A DNA stretch of 64,000 bases from a virus: IMG/VR virus record IMGVR_UViG_3300042890_004141, positions 1 to 64,000 of that record. One strand, written 5' to 3'. Under the pieces are notes generated by a model. That model was not told the origin of the DNA. It did not search any database and saw only the letters and a program-made list of their open reading frames with translations. Within the stretch, counting starts at the first letter, position 1. Each line of letters opens with the position of its first letter. Shown piece by piece: positions 13,571 through 23,065 of this stretch. The translations under genes and the position numbers were made by a program.

Positions 13571-14472
13571 AATCTAATATACTTATGTTGTTGTTCTTCT
13601 AAACTATTAATAGTTATTTTTAAATTTCCAATTTGGAATGTTCCTGTATCATTTGTTTCTTTTACAATATCATTTAATTGTTGAATATAATTATAATCCT
13701 GTTGTGTTATAGTCTTACCATCAATTTCTACAATTACATCTTCACCATCATTAAACCATAAGCCTAATGATTGTTTTATATTAGTATCCATATCACCATG
13801 GATGATTAATTTTTTATTATAAACTACATTGTATGTTGATTTTCTAAACCCCCACTTTTTAACAAAGTTAAAATTAGATTCTTGTTCTATAGATTGATAG
13901 TCACCTACACGAGATGTTTTACTAACAAAATGATAAACATGAGCTGAACTAACTTTATGTTCAAAACCAGCTAGTTTATATCTTAAATGCAAATCATCAT
14001 CTTCACAAAACATTTTAAAAGTATTACCATCAATACCAATATAATCCTCTTTCATACAACCAAAGAATAATTGTGAACCACCATCAACTAAACTTTCCTC
14101 TATATTAAAATCTAAGAATTTTTGATTATTAAATGTTTTTAAATCATTACCACAATCCAAAATAATTTTACCAGCATATATGTCGGGATAAATAGGAGGT
14201 TCAATTCTTGTGTAAGTTGTTATTCTTCCTTTTTGAATATGTTTATCCATAGTTTCAAGAAAACCAGGCTTAATAACCATATCATTATGAAGTAAAATAA
14301 TTTTTTCACCTTTTGCTTTAGCAACAGCATTATTATAATTTAAACCTAAAGTAATACTGTTGTTTTCTTCAATAACTACATCAACATCAGGATAAATTTC
14401 TTTAATATTATTTAAAATATTAATAGTGTATTCTGTGTTGGTTTTATTTGTTGGGATGATTAATGATATCAT
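13567..14472 (-). CDS. Family 2 glycosyltransferase, 301 aa
   Basis: The N terminus MISLIIPTNKTNTEYTINIL and the block KGEKIILLHNDMVIKPGFLE (HND in place of DxD) are typical of GT2, GT-A fold enzymes that transfer a sugar from a nucleotide donor. FCEDDDLHLRYKLAGF is the later acceptor region. The last 80 residues look like an added domain. It is the last gene of the glycan operon. The target could be a virion protein or a host surface sugar. Confidence 0.8.
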   Translation of the reverse strand: MISLIIPTNKTNTEYTINILNNIKEIYPDVDVVIEENNSITLGLNYNNAVAKAKGEKIILLHNDMVIKPGFLETMDKHIQKGRITTYTRIEPPIYPDIYAGKIILDCGNDLKTFNNQKFLDFNIEESLVDGGSQLFFGCMKEDYIGIDGNTFKMFCEDDDLHLRYKLAGFEHKVSSAHVYHFVSKTSRVGDYQSIEQESNFNFVKKWGFRKSTYNVVYNKKLIIHGDMDTNIKQSLGLWFNDGEDVIVEIDGKTITQQDYNYIQQLNDIVKETNDTGTFQIGNLKITINSLEEQQHKYIRL

Positions 14473-14473
14473 A

Positions 14474-15130
14474 TTAATATGTTTTATAAAAATCGTCTAC
14501 TGATATAATATTTAGTAATTCTTCTCTATATGAGTCAAAATAGTTCCATTCTAAACATTTTTCTAAAGAAGCTTTATTGTAAAGTTCTTGTGGTTTTTGT
14601 TTAACTATACCCACTCCCCAATCTGTGTCTACTACTTTTATTTCTAAATTAGGTTCAGTACATCTAAGTTTAACTACTGATTTCCAAACATCTCCATTCC
14701 ATAAGCCTGAAATTCGAGGAATAACCTGGTTTGTAAATTCAGGTGGATTACAATCATGTAATATAATAAATCCATTAGGCATTAAATGATTTAAGGAATT
14801 TTTTATATCTTTATCTACTTGATTTGAATGATGAAGACCATCTATAAAAATAATATCATACTTAATATCATGTCCCTTAATAAAATCAAAAAACTCATCA
14901 GAAGTAATAGGATAGTTAATTTCAGGAACATTCATACCTCCAACCTCTGATCCTGGTGAAGGATCAACTCCGTCTTTATGTATGGCCTTAATTTTTCTTA
15001 TACAAAGCCCATCATTTACTCCTATTTCTAAATAGTTTAGAAAATTATAGTTTTTTATTAAATGGTTAATTAAATCCCATCTTTTAACTCCGTTAGGGTC
15101 AGCATAGATATCATTTGAATATTTTTTCAT
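14474..15130 (-). CDS. SAM-dependent methyltransferase, 218 aa
   Basis: Motif I is NYLEIGVNDGLCIRKI with the Glu-x-Gly-x-x-x-Gly loop, and YDIIFIDGLHHSNQVDKDI plus GFIILHDCNP are later class I motifs. The pattern fits the Methyltransf_24-like group often found in sugar operons. A longer frame opens at 15163, but that would overlap the upstream gene, and the ATG at 15130 lies 1 nt after its stop. It may methylate a sugar made by the neighbouring transferases. Confidence 0.75.
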   Translation of the reverse strand: MKKYSNDIYADPNGVKRWDLINHLIKNYNFLNYLEIGVNDGLCIRKIKAIHKDGVDPSPGSEVGGMNVPEINYPITSDEFFDFIKGHDIKYDIIFIDGLHHSNQVDKDIKNSLNHLMPNGFIILHDCNPPEFTNQVIPRISGLWNGDVWKSVVKLRCTEPNLEIKVVDTDWGVGIVKQKPQELYNKASLEKCLEWNYFDSYREELLNIISVDDFYKTY

Positions 15131-15131
15131 A

Positions 15132-16088
15132 TTATTGTGCTTTACTAAATGCTGCGTAGACATTTTTTGGTATTATATTTTTTTCTTTTAATTGCTCAAC
15201 TCCTTTATTAATATATTGAGGTAAATTAGCTTCAAATATTGATCTTTGTTCTTTTGCTCCTATTTTTATACTTAAAAAATCTTTATAATAAGAAGTAAAA
15301 TCTCTATCTCTTAAATCTCCCATACTGTAATCTAATATAGTTTCTCCTCTTAAAACATATTGCTGGAAGTCAACATTATTTAGCTTAGTAAAATCAGATA
15401 ACAACATTGAATAATAATCCCATGGGCCATATCCTGTCCAATCATCATGAATAGGACATAAGTTTTCATAAAACTCTTTATTATATATGTCAAACCATAT
15501 AGCCCATTTACTTTTATCTACAGTTTCTAAAAACCTTTCATCTTCTGGATGGTTTATGTCTTTCATAAGATGAAAAATATCAAAGTCACCCCATTTATCA
15601 TAAGGAACATCCATGTATTTTTTATTAGTTATACTATCCCATGTGCTGTCCCACATCTTATGTATTTCAGGAGTAACAACAAAATATTTATTTTTTACTA
15701 AACGAACGGATTCAATTAAGTAAGATAACAAATACTCACTAAAATATATATCAGGGCAAATAGAAATATAGTAATCAAATTCTTTACCATAAGCTATTTT
15801 TTGCATATCTAATAAACCATAGTTTTCATCTCCATCATAAATGATAGAGTTATGTTTATAGTCTTTTAGTAAAATAGCTAAATCATTATATTTTTTAATA
15901 AAAAATTCTTTTGGTAATTGACTATTGTCCCAATCAATGATATGGTTAGATAAATTTAAATGAGTATCAATAGTAATTTCTATATCTTTATTCAAATAAT
16001 AAAATGATTTTTTTAGTTGGGTATATGACAGTAATGCAAAATCAATTTGCCAAGGCATAATTAAATAAAATAGTTTTATCTTAATCAT
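15132..16088 (-). CDS. Putative glycosyltransferase, 318 aa
   Basis: The start (KIKLFYLIMPWQIDFALLSY) and the block DYYISICPDIYFSEYLLSYL resemble GT-A fold transferases with an altered DxD. The C-terminal half has many Trp, Asp and Tyr (HDDWTGYGPWDYYSML). I do not recognise an exact family. Position inside the glycan operon with 4-nt overlaps supports the call. Confidence 0.55.
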   Translation of the reverse strand: MIKIKLFYLIMPWQIDFALLSYTQLKKSFYYLNKDIEITIDTHLNLSNHIIDWDNSQLPKEFFIKKYNDLAILLKDYKHNSIIYDGDENYGLLDMQKIAYGKEFDYYISICPDIYFSEYLLSYLIESVRLVKNKYFVVTPEIHKMWDSTWDSITNKKYMDVPYDKWGDFDIFHLMKDINHPEDERFLETVDKSKWAIWFDIYNKEFYENLCPIHDDWTGYGPWDYYSMLLSDFTKLNNVDFQQYVLRGETILDYSMGDLRDRDFTSYYKDFLSIKIGAKEQRSIFEANLPQYINKGVEQLKEKNIIPKNVYAAFSKAQ

Positions 16089-16588
16089 AATTTACCGGTT
16101 TTAATTTCAGTTACTATTTGCTCAATAGTCAATTTTCTTCCTAAAATATTCATCTCATTTTTAGTAAAAGGTTTAATTAAATTTACCCAATATAAGAATT
16201 CATCTAAACTTAAAACATATCGAGTAGTGTTTTGTACATTAGGTTCTATTCCTTTACTTAGCTGAGATTTAAATACATTTAGTATAGTGTTTGGAGTTTT
16301 TACCCATTCACAAACTTCAATCCTCACTATAGTATAATATTTAAAATTATTTCTAATATATTCTTCTATCTCTATTTTATGGTCAGTGTATCTATCTTTT
16401 TTATAATAGACTCCTAAATTTGAAAAATAAACTATATGTTTATCTTTTGAAATTGTTTTAAGAAGATTAAATTCTCTTTCATATTCATTTTCATCCACAC
16501 ATGTACTATTACTTACCCCGGATGCGAAAAATACTAAGTCATTATTGTCTTTAAGGACATTAGCTATACTCCCATTACCTATTATCAT
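16085..16588 (-). CDS. Short NAD(P)-dependent sugar reductase/epimerase-like protein
   Basis: MIIGNGSIANVL is a Rossmann Gly-rich start, and HIVYFSNLGVYY with RYTDHKIEIEEYIR matches the Ser/Tyr-x3-Lys region of extended short-chain dehydrogenases (here Y-T-D-H-K). YTIVRI is the next block. At 167 residues it is about half the usual length, so it could be a reduced reductase or only a binding protein. It overlaps both neighbours by 4 nt. Confidence 0.65.
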   Translation of the reverse strand: MIIGNGSIANVLKDNNDLVFFASGVSNSTCVDENEYEREFNLLKTISKDKHIVYFSNLGVYYKKDRYTDHKIEIEEYIRNNFKYYTIVRIEVCEWVKTPNTILNVFKSQLSKGIEPNVQNTTRYVLSLDEFLYWVNLIKPFTKNEMNILGRKLTIEQIVTEIKTGKL

Positions 16589-17397
16589 ATTAACTTATTA
16601 TGTTTAAAAATTTGAGTTATTGTGTTAACTATGTTTTGTTCGTAATCTACGTAATCTAAAGCTAATTTCCAATTTTTTTCAATTATTTCTTTTCTATTTT
16701 CATAATAACTTTCATTTAGTTGATTAGTTATATAAACTAAATCATCAACATTATTAAAAGTTATAATACCATCCATATCAAAATAATCACCTATGTTTGA
16801 GCAACCCCAATATAAAGGAATAGTTTTAAGCAAAAAACAATCTAATATTTTTTCAGTAAAATATCCTCTGTAAGAAGTATTTTCAATCACTACTCCAAAT
16901 TGTGAATTACCAAATATAAATTCTTTACCTAAACGAGCATCATCAATATTATTTCTGTCTCCATAGGTCTCATAAAACTTAGTAGGAATGCTAAATTCAT
17001 TTTTTCTAGCGGTAGCTTCATGTCTTAAAGAATGACCATATGTTTTAAGTAACTTACCTTGTAAATGAGCCAATTGGAATGTTTTATCATGATTTTTATT
17101 ATATTGATCGGGTTTAAGCCAAGTATGTCCAAAAGGTTGAAAAATAGCATTATCACAATTGTTTAATACTTTATCATTTTGAGTTAAAATAATAGTGAAT
17201 ATATCTTTATTTTTAATAACCCAATCATGTAATCCAAAGTATTCATTTGGTTCCTGGAATGCAATTATATTAATTGGAGATAATTCTTCTTGAGATTGAG
17301 GAGCAGTATCAATAAATAAAGAAAAATCTAAATAAGATAAATGTTTAAGTTTATCTTCAAAAATCTGTTTATCAAAGTGTGCTACTTTTAATTTCAT
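16585..17397 (-). CDS. GT10 (fucosyltransferase)-like glycosyltransferase, 270 aa
   Basis: The motif VVIENTSYRGYFTEKILDCF followed by IPLYWGC is the donor-binding signature of GT10 alpha-1,3-fucosyltransferases (F-x-ENS, YxTEKI, P-x-YWG). The enzyme would move fucose or a related deoxysugar from a GDP donor. At 270 residues it is slightly short for the family. It is embedded in the glycan operon. Confidence 0.75.
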   Translation of the reverse strand: MKLKVAHFDKQIFEDKLKHLSYLDFSLFIDTAPQSQEELSPINIIAFQEPNEYFGLHDWVIKNKDIFTIILTQNDKVLNNCDNAIFQPFGHTWLKPDQYNKNHDKTFQLAHLQGKLLKTYGHSLRHEATARKNEFSIPTKFYETYGDRNNIDDARLGKEFIFGNSQFGVVIENTSYRGYFTEKILDCFLLKTIPLYWGCSNIGDYFDMDGIITFNNVDDLVYITNQLNESYYENRKEIIEKNWKLALDYVDYEQNIVNTITQIFKHNKLI

Positions 17398-18002
17398 AAC
17401 GTATTATAAAACTGGTTTTGTTTTTCTTGTTTTTCAATAGTTTTTGGATGAATTAAAGCTAACTCATCAACTGCAGGCAGTACAGTGAAACGTTTATGAC
17501 CTTCAATCACTTCATGAACCGCATTCCTCCATTTAATTTCAGGAACATTTCTATAAATTCGTGTTTGATAATCAGGCCAATTTACTCTTTCATTTTCATA
17601 TTTCCAACCCCATTTTTGTATATGTTCTGATGTAATACCACTTACTGTATTAATTCTAGGAACATAATACAAATCAACTTCTGGATTGGCTTTAAGAATT
17701 TGAGGAAGTAATTCTAACATTTCAAGAGCTATTAATTCATCAGCGTCAATCTGAAAGATAAATTCTCCTAAACAGTGTTTTGTTAATTCATTTTTATATG
17801 AAGCAAAATCTTTATTTAAAGGATAAAACCAATGTTTTATTCCTCTATCAAGAATAACACTTACTACTTCTTTAGTATGATTATCCTGATCAATTTGGAC
17901 TACGATTTCATACTCAGGTGATAGAGCACGTTCTTGAAGATAATCAAGTAACGTCTCTAACTCCTGATGTTCGTTACATACAGTGATTGCTAGGCTAATC
18001 AT
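17394..18002 (-). CDS. Family 2 glycosyltransferase, 202 aa
   Basis: MISLAITVCNEHQELETLLD is a typical GT2 start, and GEFIFQIDADELI contains the DxD donor and metal motif (DAD). VHEVIEGHKRFTV in the C-terminal part matches the region of glycan-type GT2 enzymes that often read HE. It overlaps neighbours by 4 nt. Confidence 0.8.
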   Translation of the reverse strand: MISLAITVCNEHQELETLLDYLQERALSPEYEIVVQIDQDNHTKEVVSVILDRGIKHWFYPLNKDFASYKNELTKHCLGEFIFQIDADELIALEMLELLPQILKANPEVDLYYVPRINTVSGITSEHIQKWGWKYENERVNWPDYQTRIYRNVPEIKWRNAVHEVIEGHKRFTVLPAVDELALIHPKTIEKQEKQNQFYNTL

Positions 18003-18454
18003 TCTGGTATAACTCCAATGTATGAGAGGGCATCCATAAATTCCTTTTCACTAAAGTTTTTTATAGTGTCCATATCCATTCTGAATTTATAATGTTCACC
18101 TGGTTTTTTAGGATTAGGGTATTTATGTTTTTCTTCTTCTTTAACTGGTACTGATTTTACTGCTGACCAATGCCAGTTAAAAGCAGAGGCTCCGTTAGCA
18201 AAAATCATTCCTTTTTCATGTAAGTTGATAGCTGATGGCATCCATACTTTACCTTTTTCATCTTTATGGAATAAATCTTTATAAAGTTCAGGTAGTATTT
18301 CTTTTTGTTGAGTTAAAAACTCTCCATCTTCAACCATTAATGAATTTGTTTGGAAACCACAACCATAACAAAAATAGGTTTTAATGTCTTGGTTTACTTC
18401 ATCTACGTAACATGCGTCTGAGCCGCAGCGGTCACAAATTATTAAATTATCCAT
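17999..18454 (-). CDS. Zinc-ribbon protein in glycan operon, 151 aa
   Basis: CDRCGSDAC, then YFCYGCGFQ form a four-Cys zinc ribbon at about residues 7-33. The remainder (WMPSAINLHEKGMIFANG and a C-terminal acidic helix) is unrecognised. It overlaps the upstream glycosyltransferase by 8 nt and the next by 4 nt. Despite the location a role in sugar transfer is not shown. Confidence 0.65.
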   Translation of the reverse strand: MDNLIICDRCGSDACYVDEVNQDIKTYFCYGCGFQTNSLMVEDGEFLTQQKEILPELYKDLFHKDEKGKVWMPSAINLHEKGMIFANGASAFNWHWSAVKSVPVKEEEKHKYPNPKKPGEHYKFRMDMDTIKNFSEKEFMDALSYIGVIPE

Positions 18455-19754
18455 TTATCTTTTTTAATTTAGGTATTTCAATTTTTTTAAGTTGAGGTAA
18501 TGCTAGTTTAACTTCTTTAGGAAACTCAGGAATATATTTAATAAGTAATTCATCTACTTTTTCCTTCATAGCATCCCAACTAAAATTATTTTTATTTTTA
18601 CTAGCTAAGCGTTTAGCATTCTCAGTATAGTTTTTATAATTTTCAAAAACATCTTTTAAATAAAAACCAGTTTGACCAGGGTCTACAGTGAACCATTTTG
18701 ATTCAGGTAACAGGAACTGATTTTTAGTGCTTGGATGAACATTAGTTAATTGACCTCCTAATAAACAAGTTAATTTAGAATCTAAGAAATCAATTTGGCC
18801 TGACCATCCAGAACAAATGATAGGTTTTTTAGTTAAACTAAATTCAAGCAATGGACGACCAAAACCTTCTCCTTTAGTTAAATTAACCATTGCTTTTACT
18901 TTTGGATGGTTATAAAGTTCATTCATTTCTTCATCTGAGAATTCACCATGTAAAAGATATATGTTAGGTAAGTTTTTAGAGTTTACTGTTTTCTTAATTT
19001 TCTTAATTTTCTTAAGAATTTCCTCTCTATCATAATAAGATGAACTTACTTGAGATGTTTTTAAAATTAAAGCAGGTTTATTCATTTTATTTTTAAACGT
19101 TTCAAAAAACGCTTTAACTAACAAACCAACATTCTTTCTATCCTCACCCATATCGCCTTCCATCCAATGTCCTACAAACAAATAAGCAAATTTTTCTTTA
19201 ATACCCATCAATGAAGTATATAATTCACTTTGAGGTATTTTATCTAATATTTTATAAACATTAGTGTTAGCTCCTTCAAACAATACTTCAATAGGCTTTT
19301 CTATTTTAATAGTAGATTCTAAAACATTTGTTTGTTTATTTCTTTTTTCAAATACACAGTCTTCAAATACTTTTTTAGAGTGATTAGATGAAGTAAGAGT
19401 TAAATCCATTCTATTAATACCTTCAACCCAATCCCCAGGACAAATATCACTTTCAATACCTGCTGTAACTCCAATATTAAACTTTCCTATAGGTTGAAAT
19501 TCATTTGGAACAGTAATCTGCATCCAAATATCAGGTTGTTGATGGTTTGTTGGATTAGTAATCATATGATTTAGTAAAAACTCCCATTCTAGATTAGATT
19601 TACAGAATCCAAAAGGTGTATTTCCCCATCGTTGAGATAAAAGTTTTACTTCATATTTATTAGTTTCTATAATAGATTTAACTAAATCTCTGCTTCGTGC
19701 TCCATACCCAGAGAAAGTATCAAATGGACAACTAATTACAAATAACGGTTTCAT
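18447..19754 (-). CDS. GT4-type glycosyltransferase, 435 aa
   Basis: The N-terminal SGYGARSRDLVKSI and the C-terminal EGFGRPLLEFSLTKKPIICS (Glu-x7-Glu) are the acceptor and donor sites of GT-B fold, family 4 enzymes. A frame continues to 19868, but it would overlap the upstream gene by 110 nt, and MKPLFVISCPFDTF from the ATG at 19754 is a normal family start. It is paired with a second GT4 enzyme. Confidence 0.8.
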   Translation of the reverse strand: MKPLFVISCPFDTFSGYGARSRDLVKSIIETNKYEVKLLSQRWGNTPFGFCKSNLEWEFLLNHMITNPTNHQQPDIWMQITVPNEFQPIGKFNIGVTAGIESDICPGDWVEGINRMDLTLTSSNHSKKVFEDCVFEKRNKQTNVLESTIKIEKPIEVLFEGANTNVYKILDKIPQSELYTSLMGIKEKFAYLFVGHWMEGDMGEDRKNVGLLVKAFFETFKNKMNKPALILKTSQVSSSYYDREEILKKIKKIKKTVNSKNLPNIYLLHGEFSDEEMNELYNHPKVKAMVNLTKGEGFGRPLLEFSLTKKPIICSGWSGQIDFLDSKLTCLLGGQLTNVHPSTKNQFLLPESKWFTVDPGQTGFYLKDVFENYKNYTENAKRLASKNKNNFSWDAMKEKVDELLIKYIPEFPKEVKLALPQLKKIEIPKLKKING

Positions 19755-19758
19755 TTTT

Positions 19759-21192
19759 TTAATATAATAATTTATGATTAATAATTCTATCTTTAGCTTC
19801 AGTAGCATTAATAAGTTCAAATCTTTCTCTTGGTTGCCAAGTAGAAAATAACTCATCAAATGCTTCAATTACTCTTTTACCTTGAGTTTCTCCAGTAAAT
19901 CCAGCTTCATTTATAGCCCATTCTCTACCTTTTAAACCTTGAACTTTACGTTCTTCAGGAGTTAATTTATACACATTCATGATTTGTTCAGCAGCGTCTT
20001 CAGGACGGCAAGTGTCATCCCAAATGTAAGGAGTTGGAGGTGAACCTACAAGTGTACGTGATGAAGGAAATACTGGATAGGCCCATTCTTTATGTTTTTT
20101 ATAAGTACCTTTATGATTTGAAGGAATTTCTGGTGAAGGTGTAAACCATTCTCCATTTTCATCTTCAAATCCCATTTGATCTTGCATACCCCCAGTCACG
20201 TTTGCAATGATTGGGTTACCTGATAGAATTGCTTCTGTTAAACTTAATCCCCATCCTTCATTAGATGTTAATAAAATTTGACAATCTGTACTATTATATA
20301 ACATATTCATATGGGTTGGATCAAATCTAGCATCAGTAAAAATGACATTATATTGATCTCCATTCAATATCAACTCAATAACAGCTTCTAAATCAGTACC
20401 ATGATCACTTATTCGTTCAGTATGAAGTACCAACACACATTTTTTAGCTTGTTCAATAGGCAACTGATCAATAAAATACCTATAAGCTAACATTGTATCT
20501 GGAATTTGTTTGCGACGAATGTTTCTTGAATTAAAGAATAAAGCAAAATCATATTCTTTACCTTTAAATAAATTTTTCTTAAATTCTACTAATTTAGAAT
20601 CCTTTTTATCTAATGGTTTAAAGACTTCATGATTCAGTCCATGAGGAACATATTTAATAATTTTTTTATCTGCTTTATCACCTAAAACAAGCTTATTAAT
20701 ATTTACTGTTTGTTTTGAAATACCCATCAGCAAATCACAAGCTTCATAATACGGTAAGTTATATAATGGTGCTGGGTAGTCATCCCAAATGTTTAGGTAA
20801 GTAATTGGAATTGACTTACGAATTTCATTTTCCATAGCAAACAACCAAACAAAGTAACGAGGATCAGTAATCAACATAATAGCATCTGGCTGTTCAATTT
20901 TAATCAATTGTCTTAAAATGTCTGAATTGCCATATTCATTTACAGGATACATTACTACGGATGAATCAGTTAGTCCGGTAATGTCATTTGTTGATTGAGA
21001 TAGATCTAAACGTTGACCTGCTTCTGGATGTGTAATGGCACCTCCTAAATTAACCCAATTAAAATGTTGAGCAGTGTGGATTACAATTTCTTTGGCTACT
21101 GTTGCTACACCAGAAGTAACTCTAATGTCATCACAGATAAGCATAATTTTCTTCCTCTTATCAGGAGGTAAGTAAGCAAAACTTGAATTCAT
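19759..21192 (-). CDS. GT4-type glycosyltransferase, 477 aa
   Basis: KKIMLICDDIRVTSGVATVA is the GT-B N-terminal domain start, and SNEGWGLSLTEAILSGNPII holds the Glu-x7-Glu nucleotide-sugar motif. It is the first large gene of the glycan operon. Together with the GT2, GT10-like, reductase-like and methyltransferase genes it could build a short oligosaccharide. Confidence 0.8.
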   Translation of the reverse strand: MNSSFAYLPPDKRKKIMLICDDIRVTSGVATVAKEIVIHTAQHFNWVNLGGAITHPEAGQRLDLSQSTNDITGLTDSSVVMYPVNEYGNSDILRQLIKIEQPDAIMLITDPRYFVWLFAMENEIRKSIPITYLNIWDDYPAPLYNLPYYEACDLLMGISKQTVNINKLVLGDKADKKIIKYVPHGLNHEVFKPLDKKDSKLVEFKKNLFKGKEYDFALFFNSRNIRRKQIPDTMLAYRYFIDQLPIEQAKKCVLVLHTERISDHGTDLEAVIELILNGDQYNVIFTDARFDPTHMNMLYNSTDCQILLTSNEGWGLSLTEAILSGNPIIANVTGGMQDQMGFEDENGEWFTPSPEIPSNHKGTYKKHKEWAYPVFPSSRTLVGSPPTPYIWDDTCRPEDAAEQIMNVYKLTPEERKVQGLKGREWAINEAGFTGETQGKRVIEAFDELFSTWQPRERFELINATEAKDRIINHKLLY

Positions 21193-21199
21193 GTATTTT

Positions 21200-21394
21200 T
21201 TAGTTTTTAATTTCTAGGTTGTTGTGTGAATGAACTTTTTTTCTAAAATCTTCATCTGTAAGATACAAATGAATAGTGCGGTCAGCAAGTTTTTGTAAAG
21301 AAAATTTGTACTTAACACATGCAATCTTGAAATCCTCAAATAACTCACTCTGTACTTTCACAGAGGTTAATGTCATATCCTTTTTATTTGTCAT
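21200..21394 (-). CDS. Ribbon-helix-helix-like small regulator, 64 aa
   Basis: TLTSVKVQSELFEDFKIACV followed by FSLQKLADRTIHLYL has the strand-helix-helix pattern of Arc/MetJ-type DNA-binding proteins. It lies just before the glycan operon, so it could regulate it. The upstream sequence CATATATTTATATAT resembles a late-type promoter box with no TTTG at the right distance. Confidence 0.55.
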   Translation of the reverse strand: MTNKKDMTLTSVKVQSELFEDFKIACVKYKFSLQKLADRTIHLYLTDEDFRKKVHSHNNLEIKN

Positions 21395-21437
21395 AGCTTT
21401 TATTTAATTTTTATATATATAAATATATGAAGATTTT

Positions 21438-22391
21438 TTAAGATATACTAGCGGTACAAAGTTCTTTTTTATTTTTAAAAGGACAATACATGCAGTTCCA
21501 TTTTGATGGGTTTGGTTCAAATACTTTATCTTTATATGAACCATCATGGTTAAATACTTCTTCTATAAATGAATTAATAGTGTTAGTTGCTTTACCCATT
21601 TTAATTTTACCACTAGCAGGAGTGTATTCTTGAATCCTAGATATTGGAAATGGTGATTCTTCCCATATTTTTCTTTTAACAATAAAAAATTCTATTTCAA
21701 TATTGTCTTCAGGTACTCCAAATTGTTTACTATAAAACTTTTTATAAAGGACTAATTGGAGTTGTTTAGTTTCATCTTTTTTAGTTTTATCATCCCAACC
21801 GCTTCTAGATGTTTTAATATCTATAATTTTAAAAGTATTAGTTGGTTCATGATACAAAACAACATCCAAGTAGCCTTTATATAAGATAGTTCTAAATTCA
21901 GAATGAGGATTAAGTAATAGAGGTACTTCACAGCCCACTAAAAACCATCCTTGTTTACCAAAATACCCACTTCGTTTTTTCTTTACAAAATTTAAAATAG
22001 CTAAACCATCTTCATAAAACTCTCTCATTTCAACAGGATCACTAAAATGAACATTTTTATTAGATTTATAATCTTTTAAATATGTTTCTCTAAAGCGTTC
22101 CTCAAAATATTCTTCTAAATTAATTCGGTCCGCTTCAGCACCACTAATATTGTATATAGTTGTTATATAGTGTTGTATAACCTCATGTAGTGCAGTTCCG
22201 AATGTCATATGAATAGACTGTTCAGATGTATAATAACCGTCTCTATATTGTAAAGACCATTTACGAGGACAAGACAAAAACATAGACATTTGACTATAGG
22301 AAATTGCTTTTTCAGTAGCATAATTAATTTCCTTTAGAGTATGTTGTTTGATTTGTTTTACAATTGCAGGTATTTTTTTCTTTTTACTCAA
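21438..22391 (-). CDS. PD-(D/E)XK exonuclease, RecB/Cas4-like with Fe-S cysteines
   Basis: The catalytic block is GYLDVVLYHE, then FKIIDIKTSR (Asp, then Asp-x-Lys), preceded by FGTALHEVI. The Cys in FLSCPRKW and the C-terminal CMYCPFKNKKELC make the four-Cys 4Fe-4S pattern of AddB/Cas4-type nucleases. It probably processes DNA ends in replication or recombination. It is encoded among clamp-loader genes. Confidence 0.85.
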   Translation of the reverse strand: MSKKKKIPAIVKQIKQHTLKEINYATEKAISYSQMSMFLSCPRKWSLQYRDGYYTSEQSIHMTFGTALHEVIQHYITTIYNISGAEADRINLEEYFEERFRETYLKDYKSNKNVHFSDPVEMREFYEDGLAILNFVKKKRSGYFGKQGWFLVGCEVPLLLNPHSEFRTILYKGYLDVVLYHEPTNTFKIIDIKTSRSGWDDKTKKDETKQLQLVLYKKFYSKQFGVPEDNIEIEFFIVKRKIWEESPFPISRIQEYTPASGKIKMGKATNTINSFIEEVFNHDGSYKDKVFEPNPSKWNCMYCPFKNKKELCTASIS

Positions 22392-22394
22392 AAC

Positions 22395-22649
22395 TTATTT
22401 TTTACCTTTAAGCATCTGGATTGTTTTCTCTAGATATAGAGCTAAATCCATTGCTTCTTCTTTAGCATGTTGTAGATAGTCTAATACAGATAAATCTGTT
22501 CTATCTAAAGTATTGTTATACTTGTTTTTACCCATCTCAGCCCTTTTAATATGCTCATCAATAACTGAGTCTACAATTGAGTCTGTTTCAATTATGGTTC
22601 TTGTTTTTGGATGTTCTCCTCTAAAACCTAAATCACTGTTTTTTGTCAT
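22395..22649 (-). CDS. Small helical protein, possibly MazG-like, 84 aa
   Basis: The segment RAEMGKNKYNNTLDRTDLSV followed by YLQHAKEEAMDLALYLEKT recalls small all-alpha MazG-like proteins, with an EExxD-like set (EEAMD). Only part of the metal site is visible, so pyrophosphatase activity is not established. The N terminus (TKNSDLGFRGEHPKT) is extended. Confidence 0.5.
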   Translation of the reverse strand: MTKNSDLGFRGEHPKTRTIIETDSIVDSVIDEHIKRAEMGKNKYNNTLDRTDLSVLDYLQHAKEEAMDLALYLEKTIQMLKGKK

Positions 22650-23065
22650 TGGATTTCTTTTAATAACTTTTTAATTTCTTTTTCATCAATTCCTGATTTT
22701 TCAAGAATGTATTCTACTCCTTCTTTTTTAAGAATGTATAAATAATCCTCAGCCTCACCTAATGATATAGTGTAAAAATTAGCTACATGTTGTAGTAGTG
22801 AGTTGCTAGGCTTCTTTTTTGAAGTTTTGATGTATTTGAGGAAGACATTCTTTTTAGGTAACATAGAACAATAGTATTTATAAGTTTTTTCTTTATCAGG
22901 GTAGGGTATTCTTTGGCCAAAATTTGCAACCTCAGTGTATCCTTCATACATACTTACAAATCTATGAACCATATAAGAGTTAAATGACTCTTGCTGGTCT
23001 TCCGTAAAAGAAGACCAGGACGTTTTATTAGTGGTGATTTCTTTTAACCAATCAAATATCGTCAC
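22646..23065 (-). CDS. Clamp-loader small subunit, gp62-like
   Basis: The start TIFDWLKEITTNKTSWSSF, then FNSYMVHRFVSMYEGY and PKKNVFLKYIK match the T4-type gp62 family, which works with the AAA+ subunit gp44 to load the sliding clamp gp45. At 139 residues it is shorter than T4 gp62 (187). gp44-like and gp45-like genes are near at 23478 and 27306. It overlaps the upstream gene by 14 nt. Confidence 0.7.
   Translation of the reverse strand: MTIFDWLKEITTNKTSWSSFTEDQQESFNSYMVHRFVSMYEGYTEVANFGQRIPYPDKEKTYKYYCSMLPKKNVFLKYIKTSKKKPSNSLLQHVANFYTISLGEAEDYLYILKKEGVEYILEKSGIDEKEIKKLLKEIQ

Noticed and set aside
21420-21460. Standard promoter before the ribbon-helix-helix gene
   Set aside because: The box TATATTTA is present, but the nearest TTTG is 29 nt away and not 20. 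Only a late-type site remains possible.
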